Below the pieces are notes generated by a model, which did not search any database, had not been told where the DNA came from, and worked only from the letters and a program-made list of their open reading frames with translations. Positions 1-8,337 of a stretch of 43,891 bases of DNA are shown here, piece after piece; the first letter of the stretch is position 1, and every line of letters starts with the position of its first letter. The stretch comes from Arcobacter caeni (lineage in GTDB: Bacteria; Campylobacterota; Campylobacteria; Campylobacterales; Arcobacteraceae). Position numbers and translations under genes: made by a program. The DNA is taken from contig NZ_MUXE01000017.1 in the NCBI RefSeq assembly GCF_003063245.1, forward strand, positions 1 through 43,891, given 5' to 3'.

Positions 1-139
1 AATAAGAAATTGGAGCTTAACAATTTCACAACTAGCCATCCACTTTGATGGACGGCTTGATGATGCTTTAAATTTATGATAGAATTTTAGGAATTATCTA
101 GGCTGACACAGAATGATGAACACTACCTTGTAAAAAGAA
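1..139. other. Intergenic leader region with one imperfect hairpin
   Basis: No coding region is visible here. An imperfect hairpin lies at 35-56: arms 35-42 and 49-56 pair with one A/C mismatch around a 6-nt loop. No T-tract follows, so it is not a typical intrinsic terminator. It may be the tail of an upstream transcript or RNA that starts outside the window. Confidence 0.3.
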
Positions 140-162
140 GGGAAGTTTAAATAAAACTTCCC
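140..162 (-). terminator. Intrinsic terminator of the 107-aa gene
   Basis: Perfect 9-bp inverted repeat: arms 140-148 and 154-162, 5-nt loop. Read on the minus strand it is followed by a T-rich run. The stop codon of the minus-strand gene lies inside the hairpin. Confidence 0.7.
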
Positions 163-470
163 AATTCATCACCTAAATATTCATCAATTATTTTTGTAAA
201 TTCTTCAAAAGATTTATCTCCAATTTTATTAAAAATCACGATTTCTTCTCCAAAATCATCTTGAATAAAATGTTCTTCTTTTAATATTTTTTCATATAGT
301 TTTTGTAAATCTTCTTCACTTTCATTTTTGTTGAATAAAAACCAATTTGCTGTTGATTCTTCAATTCGAATTAATCCATAAGTTTTGTTATCATCAATAT
401 AATCTTGAATAGTTCCATTTTCAAATCTAGCACCTACAATTAAATCATTTTCATTTAGAATCATTTCCAT
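147..470 (-). CDS. Hypothetical protein, 107 aa, acidic
   Basis: I do not recognise the family. The predicted protein is small, acidic and without membrane segments or a signal peptide. It is rich in Glu, Asp and Ile, with an aromatic patch (NWFLFN) near the middle, which suggests a compact cytosolic domain. An AAGG ribosome-binding motif lies 6-7 nt before the ATG at 470. A second in-frame ATG two codons downstream (MEM) is a possible alternative start. The gene is monocistronic and ends in its own hairpin terminator. An immunity or small regulatory protein is conceivable but nothing in the sequence shows it. Confidence 0.6.
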   Translation of the reverse strand: MEMILNENDLIVGARFENGTIQDYIDDNKTYGLIRIEESTANWFLFNKNESEEDLQKLYEKILKEEHFIQDDFGEEIVIFNKIGDKSFEEFTKIIDEYLGDELGSFI

Positions 471-578
471 ATTTTGCCTTTTTTATTAGTCTTGGAATTA
501 TAATTAAACTAGCGTTAGCCTAAGATTAGTTTTTATCTACTATTGGATACAATTTCAAAAATTTAAAAAGGAAATATT

Positions 579-1454
579 ATAAAAAAATTTCACAAAGTAC
601 ATATAGAAATCACAAATATTTGTAATTTAAAATGTACATTTTGTCCTCCAAAAATACTTCCAAATGCAACTATGAGTTTAGAAAAATTTGATGATTTAAA
701 CAAACAATTAAAACCATATACAAAAGAGTTAGCTTATCATATTGTTGGTGATCCGCTTGTTTTATCAAATTTATCAGAGTATTTAAATATTAGTTTAAAA
801 TATGAGTTAAAAGTAAATATTACAACAACTGCAAATAATATAAATGAAAAACATTATATAGCACTTATGAATCCAACGATTAAACAAATAAATTTTTCAA
901 TAAATTCATATAATGCAAATTCTCATAAAAAATCACTTGATGAGTATTTAAATCCAATTTTGGATTTTGTGAAATTTGCTCAAGAACAAAAACATGAATA
1001 TTTTATAAATTTTAGAATTTGGAATTTAGATGAAGAAAAAAGTGCAAAAGAGTTTAATAAAAAAGTCTTTGACAAAATCAATGAAACTTTTGGTTCAGAT
1101 ATAAATATAGATGATGTTTATAAAGAAAAACCAAAAAATATTAGGATAGCTAGAAAAATATTTTTTAATTTTGACGAGTATTTTTCTTGGCCTTCTTTAG
1201 AAAATGAAATAGTGTCTAAAACTGGATTTTGTTATGGTTTAGATTCTCATTTTGGGGTTTTAGTAAATGGAGATGTAATTCCATGTTGTTTGGATCAAAA
1301 TGCCTGTGTGAAGCTTGGAAATACAAATGAGGTCCAAATTGAGGATATTTTAAATTCAAAACGAGTCAAAGATATTCAAAAAGGTTTTAAAAACAATATT
1401 ATAGTCGAAGAGCTTTGCCAAAAGTGTGAATATCGAACAAGATTTGATAAATAG
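579..1454 (+). CDS. Radical SAM/SPASM protein with a non-canonical start codon
   Basis: The first in-frame ATG is at 672, but the frame is open upstream to a TAA at 564. That upstream part encodes the radical SAM cluster motif CNLKCTFC (Cys15, Cys19 and Cys22 if counted from 579). Without it the enzyme could not bind its 4Fe-4S cluster or cleave S-adenosylmethionine. No ATG, GTG or TTG exists between 564 and 672. The candidates are ATA at 579, six nt after an AAGGA motif and followed by Lys-Lys-Phe, or ATT at 576. The C-terminus carries a Cys-rich SPASM-like region (FCYGLD, IPCCLDQNAC, CQKC) for auxiliary clusters. The substrate is unknown. Product from 579 would be 291 aa. The gene may be active by AUA/AUU initiation or may be a recent start-codon mutant. 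EI24 gene follows after 8 nt, probably as one operon. Confidence 0.75.
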   Translation: MKKFHKVHIEITNICNLKCTFCPPKILPNATMSLEKFDDLNKQLKPYTKELAYHIVGDPLVLSNLSEYLNISLKYELKVNITTTANNINEKHYIALMNPTIKQINFSINSYNANSHKKSLDEYLNPILDFVKFAQEQKHEYFINFRIWNLDEEKSAKEFNKKVFDKINETFGSDINIDDVYKEKPKNIRIARKIFFNFDEYFSWPSLENEIVSKTGFCYGLDSHFGVLVNGDVIPCCLDQNACVKLGNTNEVQIEDILNSKRVKDIQKGFKNNIIVEELCQKCEYRTRFDK

Positions 1455-1462
1455 GAGAGAAA

Positions 1463-2257
1463 ATGAATGAAGTAGAAATTATATTAAAAAGTATAAAAGA
1501 TTTTTTCACAAGTTCTATGTTAAAAATAGCACTTGTCCCTTTGATTGTTACGATGATTATTTTATATGTATTGTTTTTTACAGCAGCAGATTTTGGGATT
1601 TCAAGTTTACACGAAATCGCAACTGCTTCACAAAATGGTCAAGAAGTTATTATTGATGAAAATGCACCATTTTATTTTGTTTGGTTTACTTATTTGATTG
1701 TATTTTTATTTAAATACTCATTTACTTCGTGGATTGCTGGGTTTTTGCTTTATACTATTGGAACAGTAATTGTGTTACAAGCATCAGTGATTTTTTCGAT
1801 TATTGTAATTGGATTTTTAACGCCAATGATTTTAAGAATCTTGCATAAAAGATATTATTCTCATTTAAAATTACATGAATATGGAACTGTATTTTTATCT
1901 CTTTGGGTTTTAGTAAAAAGTTTTTTGATGATGATTTTTTTATTTATACTTTTAATTCCAGTTTATTTTGTACCTGTTCTAAATATAATAGCTTTTTCTA
2001 TTCCATTTTATTATTTCTTTCATAAACTTTTAAATTTTGATGTGAGTTCAACTATTTTGAGTAAAGAGCAATATAAAATTATTTATGAAAAAGAAGCAAA
2101 CAGTTTTAGACTTAGAACACTATTTTTATATTTTATTTCTATGATTCCATTTGCGATGCTTTTTACGGCTGTTTATTATGTTATTTATTTAGGACATGCA
2201 TATTTTATAAAACTAGATGAATTAGAAAAACTAGAGGTAAAACTAGTCTCGAACTAG
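1463..2257 (+). CDS. EI24 domain-containing membrane protein
   Basis: The 264-aa protein has several hydrophobic segments: about residues 19-42, 73-95, 97-125, 145-190 and 215-245. It matches the EI24/CysZ-like fold in length and in the pattern of helices around a central loop. CysZ members import sulfate, but EI24 proteins of Campylobacterota have no defined substrate, so transport is only a family-level suggestion. A strong ribosome-binding site (AGGAGAG) sits 5 nt before the ATG. The gene follows the radical SAM gene closely and ends convergently inside the response regulator gene, with a 15-bp tail-to-tail overlap. Confidence 0.7.
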   Translation: MNEVEIILKSIKDFFTSSMLKIALVPLIVTMIILYVLFFTAADFGISSLHEIATASQNGQEVIIDENAPFYFVWFTYLIVFLFKYSFTSWIAGFLLYTIGTVIVLQASVIFSIIVIGFLTPMILRILHKRYYSHLKLHEYGTVFLSLWVLVKSFLMMIFLFILLIPVYFVPVLNIIAFSIPFYYFFHKLLNFDVSSTILSKEQYKIIYEKEANSFRLRTLFLYFISMIPFAMLFTAVYYVIYLGHAYFIKLDELEKLEVKLVSN

Positions 2258-2260
2258 TTT
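2240..2260. terminator. Palindromic hairpin shared by two convergent stop codons
   Basis: Perfect 8-bp inverted repeat: arms 2240-2247 and 2253-2260, 5-nt loop. It contains the TAG stop codons of both the EI24 gene (plus) and the response regulator gene (minus). No long T-tract follows on either strand, so termination strength is uncertain. Confidence 0.4.
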
Positions 2261-2929
2261 ATATCCTATTCCTTGAATATTTTTTAAAAAATCTTTAGGA
2301 AGTTTTTTCCTAAAGTTTTTAATAAAAAGTCTCATTGCATTTGCTGTCATAATTGAATCTTCATCCCAAATATTTGTTTCGAGTTCTCCATAAGTGATAA
2401 TTCGATTTTTACTAATAAGTAGTTTTAAAAAGTTATTTTCTTTTTTAGTTAAAGTAAATTCTTCTTTTCCATTTGAAACTAAAGTTTTACTAGAATCAAA
2501 AATCCAATTAGGAATTAAATTATATATTTTAGAGTCATTATAACTATTTACAAAACTTTCAAGTGCTTCCATTAGTTTATCTTGAGTTATTGGTTTAATA
2601 ATATATTTGATCAGATGAAGTTCTGTGGCTTGTAGTAAATATTCTAAATCTGTATATGCAGATGTTATTATAATTCTTGTTTTAGAATCAGATTTTCTTA
2701 TTTTTTTTACCAAATCAATACCTGTTTCATTTCCCATTTTTATATCTGTAATTATTAAATCAGGATTATTTTCAAGATATTTTATATAAGCTTCACTGGC
2801 ATTTTTAGTACAAGTTACTTCTTTAAACAGATGTTCTAAAATCTCTTTTATATTATTTCTAATTCCATCTTCGTCTTCTGCATATAAAACAGAATAAGCA
2901 TTGAGTTTATTTATAAAATCATTTTGCAT
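2243..2929 (-). CDS. OmpR-like response regulator transcription factor
   Basis: The 228-aa protein has an N-terminal receiver domain (about residues 10-125). Visible active-site residues are the acidic pair in AEDE, phospho-acceptor Asp62 in IITDIK, Ser/Thr near 90 (IITSAYTD) and Lys112 in IKPIT. A C-terminal winged-helix DNA-binding domain (about 135-225) ends in NIQGIGYKLV, the typical OmpR/PhoB wing. It is divergent from the Cache histidine kinase 66 bp away, so the two probably form a pair. Regulatory targets are not shown by the sequence; the TRAP transporter 2.3 kb away is a candidate. Confidence 0.85.
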   Translation of the reverse strand: MQNDFINKLNAYSVLYAEDEDGIRNNIKEILEHLFKEVTCTKNASEAYIKYLENNPDLIITDIKMGNETGIDLVKKIRKSDSKTRIIITSAYTDLEYLLQATELHLIKYIIKPITQDKLMEALESFVNSYNDSKIYNLIPNWIFDSSKTLVSNGKEEFTLTKKENNFLKLLISKNRIITYGELETNIWDEDSIMTANAMRLFIKNFRKKLPKDFLKNIQGIGYKLVRD

Positions 2930-2995
2930 ATTTATAAAAATCCTTATTATAAAAGATATGTTATCATAGCAAAATTAGGTTAAGAAGGGACTATT

Positions 2996-4585
2996 TTGGC
3001 TTTAGTTATAGAAAAAAATTTATCAAAGATTATTATTTTTACATTTATTGTAATTATGACATCAATGGTTTTTGCAATGTCATATTTTTATGTTAAAAAT
3101 ACTTATAGTGATTTTGATGTTGAAATGGAAAAATTTATAAATGAGTATTATTCTGATAAGAAAAAGACATTAAAAAAAGAGATTAATACTATTCTTGATA
3201 TATTAAATTATAATATAGTTAAATCAAATTTAGATGATGAAGAACAAAAAATAGACGCGATTAGACTTCTTAATAATATAACTTTTGAAGAAAATACAAG
3301 TAACTATTTTTTTGTATATGAAGTAAAAAATATGCAAGGTGGCGATGATTTTGCAAAACTTATAGTAAATCCAAATAGACTTGATTTAGTGGGAACATTA
3401 ATATCAACAAATTATGAAGATGCAGATGGGAAAAAATTTAGAGAAGATTTTTTAAGAGATATACGATATAAAGGTGAATCTTTTACAAAATATGCTTATA
3501 AAAAGCCAGATACAAAAGAGACAAAACAAAAAATATCGTATTTTAAATATTATGAAAAATGGAATTGGATTATTGCAGTTGGTATTTATACAGATGATAT
3601 GGAAAATGAAATAGCAATAAAAACTCAAGATTTAAAAAAAAGAATTAAGAATCAAGTAGTTCAAAATGTAGTTTTATTTGTAATGTTTTTATCTATTGCT
3701 ATTTTAATATCAATATTTATTTCAGAAAAAATTGATAAAGTTTTAAAAGGTTATGAAAATAAAGTTTCTTCAAATGCAAAAGAATTGGAAGAATTGAATC
3801 AATCTTTAGAAGAAAAAGTAAAAAAAGAGATTGAAAAAAATAGAGAAAAAGAGCAGTTTTTAGTTCAAAAATCAAAATTTATAGCATTAGGTGAAATGAT
3901 TTCAAATATTGCACATCAATGGAGACAGCCATTAAGTGAATTGTCTTCCATTTTAATGTACATAAAATTTAAATATAGTATCAATGCCCTTGATTCTAAA
4001 ACTATGGAACAAAAATCTTTGGAAGCAGATAGAGTTTTGGAGTTTATGTCTCAAACGATAGATGATTTTAGAAATTTCTTTATGCCTAAAAAAGAGAAAG
4101 AAGAGTTTTTTTTGTATAAAATAGTTGATGTTGTAATAAATATAATTTCAAGTACATTAAGAAACTATGATATTAAATTAGAAATACATATTGATAAAAA
4201 CATTGTTTTAAAAACATATTTAAATGAATATCAACAAGTTTTATTAAATATTATTAACAATGCAAAAGATGTTTTAATAGAAAAAAAAATAAAAAATCCG
4301 TATATAAAAATTACTGCTTATGAAGAAGATACTTATATTGTTTTATATGTAGAAGATAATGGTGGTGGCGTTTTAGTTGAACCAAAAGGTAAAATATTTG
4401 AACCATATTTTACAACTAAAGAAGATAGTAATGGCACAGGAATAGGGCTTTATATGTCTAAAATAATTGTGGATAAAAATATGAAAGGTAAATTAAGAGT
4501 TAGAAATACAAAAGATGGTGCAAAATTTGCTATATTTGTACCTAAAAATAGTGATACTAAAGGAATTCATTATGAATTTATTTAA
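2996..4585 (+). CDS. Membrane sensor histidine kinase with single Cache domain
   Basis: The 529-aa protein has a TM helix at about residues 10-33 and a periplasmic Cache-type sensor domain (about 40-205) containing NYFFVYE and YYEKWNWIIAVGIY, typical of sCache_2. A second TM helix (about 222-243) and a coiled coil (about 255-295) follow. The H-box has His307 in SNIAHQWRQPL, and a HATPase domain contains N-box LLNIINNAKDVL, G1 EDNGGGV, EPYFTTK and GTGIGLYMSK. Cache domains of this group often bind small carboxylates or other metabolites. The likely start is TTG at 2996, with AAGAAGGG a few nt upstream. The partner is probably the divergent response regulator. The gene overlaps the following phosphodiesterase gene by 14 bp. 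Confidence 0.85.
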   Translation: MALVIEKNLSKIIIFTFIVIMTSMVFAMSYFYVKNTYSDFDVEMEKFINEYYSDKKKTLKKEINTILDILNYNIVKSNLDDEEQKIDAIRLLNNITFEENTSNYFFVYEVKNMQGGDDFAKLIVNPNRLDLVGTLISTNYEDADGKKFREDFLRDIRYKGESFTKYAYKKPDTKETKQKISYFKYYEKWNWIIAVGIYTDDMENEIAIKTQDLKKRIKNQVVQNVVLFVMFLSIAILISIFISEKIDKVLKGYENKVSSNAKELEELNQSLEEKVKKEIEKNREKEQFLVQKSKFIALGEMISNIAHQWRQPLSELSSILMYIKFKYSINALDSKTMEQKSLEADRVLEFMSQTIDDFRNFFMPKKEKEEFFLYKIVDVVINIISSTLRNYDIKLEIHIDKNIVLKTYLNEYQQVLLNIINNAKDVLIEKKIKNPYIKITAYEEDTYIVLYVEDNGGGVLVEPKGKIFEPYFTTKEDSNGTGIGLYMSKIIVDKNMKGKLRVRNTKDGAKFAIFVPKNSDTKGIHYEFI

Positions 4586-5279
4586 AAATAGATTTATAGC
4601 ACATAGAGGTTTACATAAAAGTAGAATAATTCCTGAGAATTCAATATTAGCTTTTAAAGCAGCCATAGAAAAAAATTATGCAATTGAGTTTGATATAAAT
4701 ATTACAAAAGATAATCAGATAGTAGTTTTTCATGATGATGATTTAAATCGTTTATGTAATAAAAAAGAAAAAATTGAAGAGATAACTTATGATTTTTTTA
4801 AAGATTTAAGATTATATGAAAGTGATGAAAAAATTCCATTATTAAAAGAGTTATTAGATGAGGTTAATGGACAAATACCTTTAGTAATTGAAATAAAAAA
4901 ACACGAAAATATTGGTGTATTAGAAGATATTTTAATTAAGATGTTAAAAGAGTATAAAGGAGAATATTTTATTTGTTCTTTTGAAAAAGATATTTTGTTT
5001 TGGTTACAAAATAATAAACCTAAACAAATTAGAGGATTGATTTTTGGAAGTTTTCTAAAAAAGTTCAAAAAGTATGAAAAAGCAATTTTTTTATATAAAT
5101 TTCTTAAAAGTAAAGCAGATTTTATCTCTTTGGATGATAAGTTGATTGATAGTTCGATTTATGATTTTTGTAAAAAAAAAGAGTTGGAAGTTATAACTTG
5201 GACAATTAAAGATAAAAAAAGATTTAAGCAGATAGAAAAAAAAGTAAATGGTGTAATTTTTGAAGGTTTTATAATTTAA
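4572..5279 (+). CDS. Glycerophosphodiester phosphodiesterase
   Basis: This enzyme family hydrolyses glycerophosphodiesters to sn-glycerol 3-phosphate and an alcohol. The 235-aa product shows the GDPD catalytic set: His11-Arg12 (AHRG), Glu22 (PENS), Glu39 and Asp41 (EFDINIT), and His54 (VVFHDDDL). LVIEIKK and a C-terminal ITWTIKD complete the TIM-barrel signature. There is no signal peptide, so it is probably cytosolic, like UgpQ rather than periplasmic GlpQ. I chose ATG 4572 because AAAGGA lies 8 nt before it and the protein then begins right at the conserved barrel strand. An in-frame upstream ATG at 4515 lies deep inside the kinase gene and is unlikely. Confidence 0.88.
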   Translation: MNLFKNRFIAHRGLHKSRIIPENSILAFKAAIEKNYAIEFDINITKDNQIVVFHDDDLNRLCNKKEKIEEITYDFFKDLRLYESDEKIPLLKELLDEVNGQIPLVIEIKKHENIGVLEDILIKMLKEYKGEYFICSFEKDILFWLQNNKPKQIRGLIFGSFLKKFKKYEKAIFLYKFLKSKADFISLDDKLIDSSIYDFCKKKELEVITWTIKDKKRFKQIEKKVNGVIFEGFII

Positions 5280-5308
5280 AAAAGAGGAGAATAAATCTCT
5301 CTCTTTTT
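5280..5308. terminator. Bidirectional intrinsic terminator
   Basis: An A-rich/T-rich hairpin pairs AAAAGAGGAGA (5280-5290) with the TCTCTCTC-TTTT run at 5296-5307, with one bulged base and a 5-nt loop. It lies between the convergent phosphodiesterase and dctM genes, and poly-T is present for both directions. Confidence 0.75.
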
Positions 5309-6588
5309 TATCCATACATAAAATTCGGAAGCCATAATGAAATAACTGGAATATATGTTACTAATATTAAACCTAGAAGTAATACAGCAGTCATTGGTAA
5401 AGATGCCACAATAACTTCTTTTAAACTTAGTCCCGTTATACCACTGGCCACAAAGAGATTGAGTCCCACAGGCGGGGTTATCATACCTATTTCCATATTT
5501 ACAACCATAATAACACCTAAATGAATAGGATCAATTCCTAATGCCATTCCAATAGGTAATAAAAGTGGTACTGTAATCATTACCACAGAACTAGGTTCCA
5601 TAAATTGTCCCATTAATAAAAGTAAAATATTTACAATTAATAAGAACATCAATGGTCCAACATTTGCCTCAATAATCATTTGAGTAATATGTTGAGGAAT
5701 TTGTTCATCTGTTAAAAAATGAGCAAATAAAATAGCATTTGCAATGATAAAGAAAATCATTGAGCTTGTTTGTGCTGAATCTAAAATAATTCTATATAAA
5801 TCTTTATATTTTGTATCTTTATAAATAAAGAATGAAACAAAAAATGCGTACATAACACTAAATGCACCGGCTTCTGTTGGAGTAAAAATACCTCCGTAAA
5901 TTCCACCAATTACAATTACGATAATTAATAATGCCCAAAAAGAATTTTTAAAAGCTATAAATTGCTCTTTTAAAGTTGCTTTTTTAGTACCTTTGAAACC
6001 ACTTCTTTTTGCTAGAATATAAGTAGCAACCATCATCATTGCACCAATTGCAAGACCTGGTATTACCCCTGCCATAAAAAGTTTTCCAATAGATTGGTCA
6101 GCCGTTACCCCATACACAATAAATACAATTGAAGGAGGAATCAAAATACCTAAACTTCCTGATGTTGCAATCGTACCAATGGCAAATTGTTCATTATATC
6201 CAGCTTGTTTAATTGCTGTATACATAACAGAACCAATAGCAGCAACCGTTGCAGGAGAACTTCCACTAACTGCTGCAAAAATTATAGATGCAAGAATAGC
6301 TGCAATAGGAAGTCCACCTGGAAGATGTCCAACTAAAGTTTTTGCAAATTCTATTATTCTACCAGCTGATGAACCTCTTGATAATAAAGACCCAGCTAGA
6401 ATAAACATAGGAATTGCCATAAGTGTGTACTTATTTAATCCATCAAAAACAGTAGATGGAATTCCCATTAAATCAAAATCTGTAAAAAAGAATGATGTAA
6501 TTAATGTTGTAGCACCCAATGCAACAGCAACAGGAACACCTACAAACATTAAAGCAAAAAGTAAAATAAATAAAGTAGCAATAACCAT
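5308..6588 (-). CDS. dctM: TRAP transporter large permease (DctM)
   Basis: The 426-aa, very hydrophobic protein has the length and about 12 helices of the DctM family. Diagnostic stretches include GVPVAVALG near the N-terminus, the SGSSPATVAAIGSVM segment, PPSIVFIVYG and ITPPVGLNLFV. DctM is the main Na+-coupled translocation subunit of tripartite TRAP importers. The ribosome-binding site (AAGGAG) lies within the end of dctQ, and the two genes are one base apart, so they are translationally linked. The gene is last in the dctPQM operon and ends at the bidirectional terminator. The substrate is set by DctP. Confidence 0.92.
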   Translation of the reverse strand: MVIATLFILLFALMFVGVPVAVALGATTLITSFFFTDFDLMGIPSTVFDGLNKYTLMAIPMFILAGSLLSRGSSAGRIIEFAKTLVGHLPGGLPIAAILASIIFAAVSGSSPATVAAIGSVMYTAIKQAGYNEQFAIGTIATSGSLGILIPPSIVFIVYGVTADQSIGKLFMAGVIPGLAIGAMMMVATYILAKRSGFKGTKKATLKEQFIAFKNSFWALLIIVIVIGGIYGGIFTPTEAGAFSVMYAFFVSFFIYKDTKYKDLYRIILDSAQTSSMIFFIIANAILFAHFLTDEQIPQHITQMIIEANVGPLMFLLIVNILLLLMGQFMEPSSVVMITVPLLLPIGMALGIDPIHLGVIMVVNMEIGMITPPVGLNLFVASGITGLSLKEVIVASLPMTAVLLLGLILVTYIPVISLWLPNFMYG

Positions 6589-6589
6589 A

Positions 6590-7144
6590 TTATTTTTCTC
6601 CTTTTTGTGAAGTTACTTCATGTATTACAGCTTCATGTTCACTAAAAAGCTTAATATTATTAGAATCAGTTTTATAAAGTTCAACCAATTTTTCAGCACA
6701 TCTGTATGCTGCTAATGCAAATGCAATAGGAAGAACTAAATGGGGAATCCACATAGGAATTCCTAAATCAACACTATCTTCGCCAAAATCTTTTAATAAA
6801 AAGATGAGATTGTATCCCAAATATGACATTAATCCAAGATATGCAATTGAAATAGCATTTGCAAAAACTAAAAAAAACTTGGTAATTTGTGGTGGAAATT
6901 TTTCTATAAATAAAGATACAGAAATATGAGCACCTTGTTTAAATCCATATGCAGCTCCAAAAAGTGCAGACCAGATAAAAAGATAGTTTGTAAGTTCAGC
7001 AGCCCATGTAAGACTCATATCAAAAACATATCTTAATATAACATTGATAAATGCCAGTAAAACACCAACTGACAGTCCAAGGACTGCCATAGTTTGGTTA
7101 ATTGTACCAACAATTAAATCGATAATTTCAAAAAATCTTTTCAT
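6590..7144 (-). CDS. dctQ: TRAP transporter small permease (DctQ)
   Basis: The 184-aa protein has four predicted helices (about residues 15-40, 50-70, 85-110 and 125-155). The motif NVILRYVFDMSLTWAAELTNYLFIWSALFGAAYGFK is characteristic of DctQ subunits. DctQ forms the membrane complex with DctM and supports docking of the periplasmic binding protein. It sits between dctP (12 nt upstream) and dctM. The ribosome-binding site is weak, consistent with coupling to dctP translation. The C-terminal tail (about 160-184) is cytosolic and charged. Confidence 0.9.
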   Translation of the reverse strand: MKRFFEIIDLIVGTINQTMAVLGLSVGVLLAFINVILRYVFDMSLTWAAELTNYLFIWSALFGAAYGFKQGAHISVSLFIEKFPPQITKFFLVFANAISIAYLGLMSYLGYNLIFLLKDFGEDSVDLGIPMWIPHLVLPIAFALAAYRCAEKLVELYKTDSNNIKLFSEHEAVIHEVTSQKGEK

Positions 7145-7156
7145 TCTATTTCTTCA

Positions 7157-8149
7157 TTATTTTGTGTCAATAGCTTTTTTAATTAAATCTTCACCAATTA
7201 CATCATAAAACTTAGGATAAACCGATGACATAGCTTTTTTCCATTGTTGTTTTTGTTCAGGTGTTAACTCAATAATTTGAAGCTTATTTGTATTTTTTGC
7301 ATAAGTTTTTAACTCTTCCATTATTTTTGCATCTTCAATTGCTGACTCTTCTCTTTCAAGAACTGTAGCTTCTTTCATTGCTTGAGAAATATTATCTTGA
7401 AGATTTTTTGGAAGTTTATTCCAGAATTGTTCATTCATAACTACTAAATAACCTAAATAACCATGTTCTGTCATAGTAAGACTAGATTGAACTTCGTGGA
7501 ATTTTTTTGTATAAAAGTTTGATAATGGATTTTCAGTTCCATCAACAACACCTTGTTGTAAAGCTGAATATACTTCTGAGAATGGTAATACTTGAGGATT
7601 TCCACCAATAGATTTAAATTGTGCTTCTAAAACTTTTGAACTTTGGATTCTAAATTTCATACCATTAGCATCTTCTGGTAAAATTAAAGGTTTTTTGCTA
7701 CTTGAAAGATCTTTAAATCCAGCATCCCAATAATCCATTGCTAACATTTGTTTTTTTTCATCAACTTTTGATTTTAAAATCTTTCCAACTTCTCCATCCA
7801 TAACTTTATATAAATGGTCTTTATCTCTAAAAATAAAAGGTAAATCAAAAAGTTGCATTTGTGGTGCAATACTTGTAAACTTTGATAAACTTGGCATAAT
7901 TAATTGAACATTATTCATAGCAAGTGCTTTCATTTCTTCACCATCACCGTATAATTGTGAATTTGGGAATACTTGAACATCAATTTTCCCACCTGTTAAC
8001 TCTTCAATTCTTTTTTCAAGAAAATCAGCAGCTTTTCCTTTTGGTGTACTAGCACTAACAACATGACTTACTTTCATTATATAATCTGCTGCAATTCCTG
8101 ATGTTGCAATCATTGCAGCTGTAATTGTTCCTATAACTAATTTTTTCAT
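7157..8149 (-). CDS. dctP: TRAP transporter solute-binding protein (DctP family)
   Basis: The 330-aa protein has a Sec signal peptide (MKKLVIGTITAAMIATSGIA, cleavage about residue 20), so it is periplasmic. The mature part has the DctP pattern MKVSHVVSASTPKG, GDGEEMKAL, LPFIFRD, GMKFRIQSS with the carboxylate-binding Arg at about 167, and VDGTENPLSNFYTKKFHEVQ. This favours a C4-dicarboxylate or similar organic acid ligand. I chose ATG 8149 because AAGGAGAG lies 8 nt upstream. A longer in-frame start at 8176 would place that ribosome-binding site inside the gene and add nine charged residues before the signal peptide. First gene of the dctPQM operon. Confidence 0.92.
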   Translation of the reverse strand: MKKLVIGTITAAMIATSGIAADYIMKVSHVVSASTPKGKAADFLEKRIEELTGGKIDVQVFPNSQLYGDGEEMKALAMNNVQLIMPSLSKFTSIAPQMQLFDLPFIFRDKDHLYKVMDGEVGKILKSKVDEKKQMLAMDYWDAGFKDLSSSKKPLILPEDANGMKFRIQSSKVLEAQFKSIGGNPQVLPFSEVYSALQQGVVDGTENPLSNFYTKKFHEVQSSLTMTEHGYLGYLVVMNEQFWNKLPKNLQDNISQAMKEATVLEREESAIEDAKIMEELKTYAKNTNKLQIIELTPEQKQQWKKAMSSVYPKFYDVIGEDLIKKAIDTK

Positions 8150-8280
8150 ATCTTTTTCTCTCCTTAAATTTGACATAAAAAATTATAGTTAAAAGTTATG
8201 TAATTATTATGTAACAAAGAGGGATAACTTTATAATTGTAGATTTTTTATCATTAATGAATTTTTTGTATAAAAGTTATC

Positions 8281-8303
8281 TTCTGTATAAAAATTATACA
8301 GAA
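8281..8303. promoter_or_regulatory. Perfect 10-3-10 inverted repeat, candidate operator
   Basis: TTCTGTATAA, three A, then TTATACAGAA. It is centred about 43 bp upstream of the gltB -10 box and about 105 bp upstream of the dctP -10 box. A related word, TTTGTATAAAAGTTAT, lies just upstream. The symmetry and position fit binding of a dimeric regulator. No T-tract follows, and the position upstream of both genes argues against a terminator. Confidence 0.45.
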
Positions 8304-8331
8304 TGATATAAATTAAATCTTTTTTTCATAG

Positions 8332-8337
8332 TATAAT
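8332..8337 (+). promoter_or_regulatory. -10 box of the gltB promoter
   Basis: Exact TATAAT in an AT-rich tract. The -35 region (about 8309-8314) is poor, which is usual for vegetative promoters of Campylobacterota. Predicted start of transcription is about 8344. Confidence 0.5.

Noticed and set aside
4515-4571. Longer start for the phosphodiesterase
   Set aside because: It lies deep inside the kinase gene, has no ribosome-binding site and adds hydrophobic residues not typical of the family.
6179-6610. Plus-strand open frame opposite dctM
   Set aside because: Low-complexity Ala/Ile/Pro-rich translation antisense to a well-conserved permease, without a ribosome-binding site.
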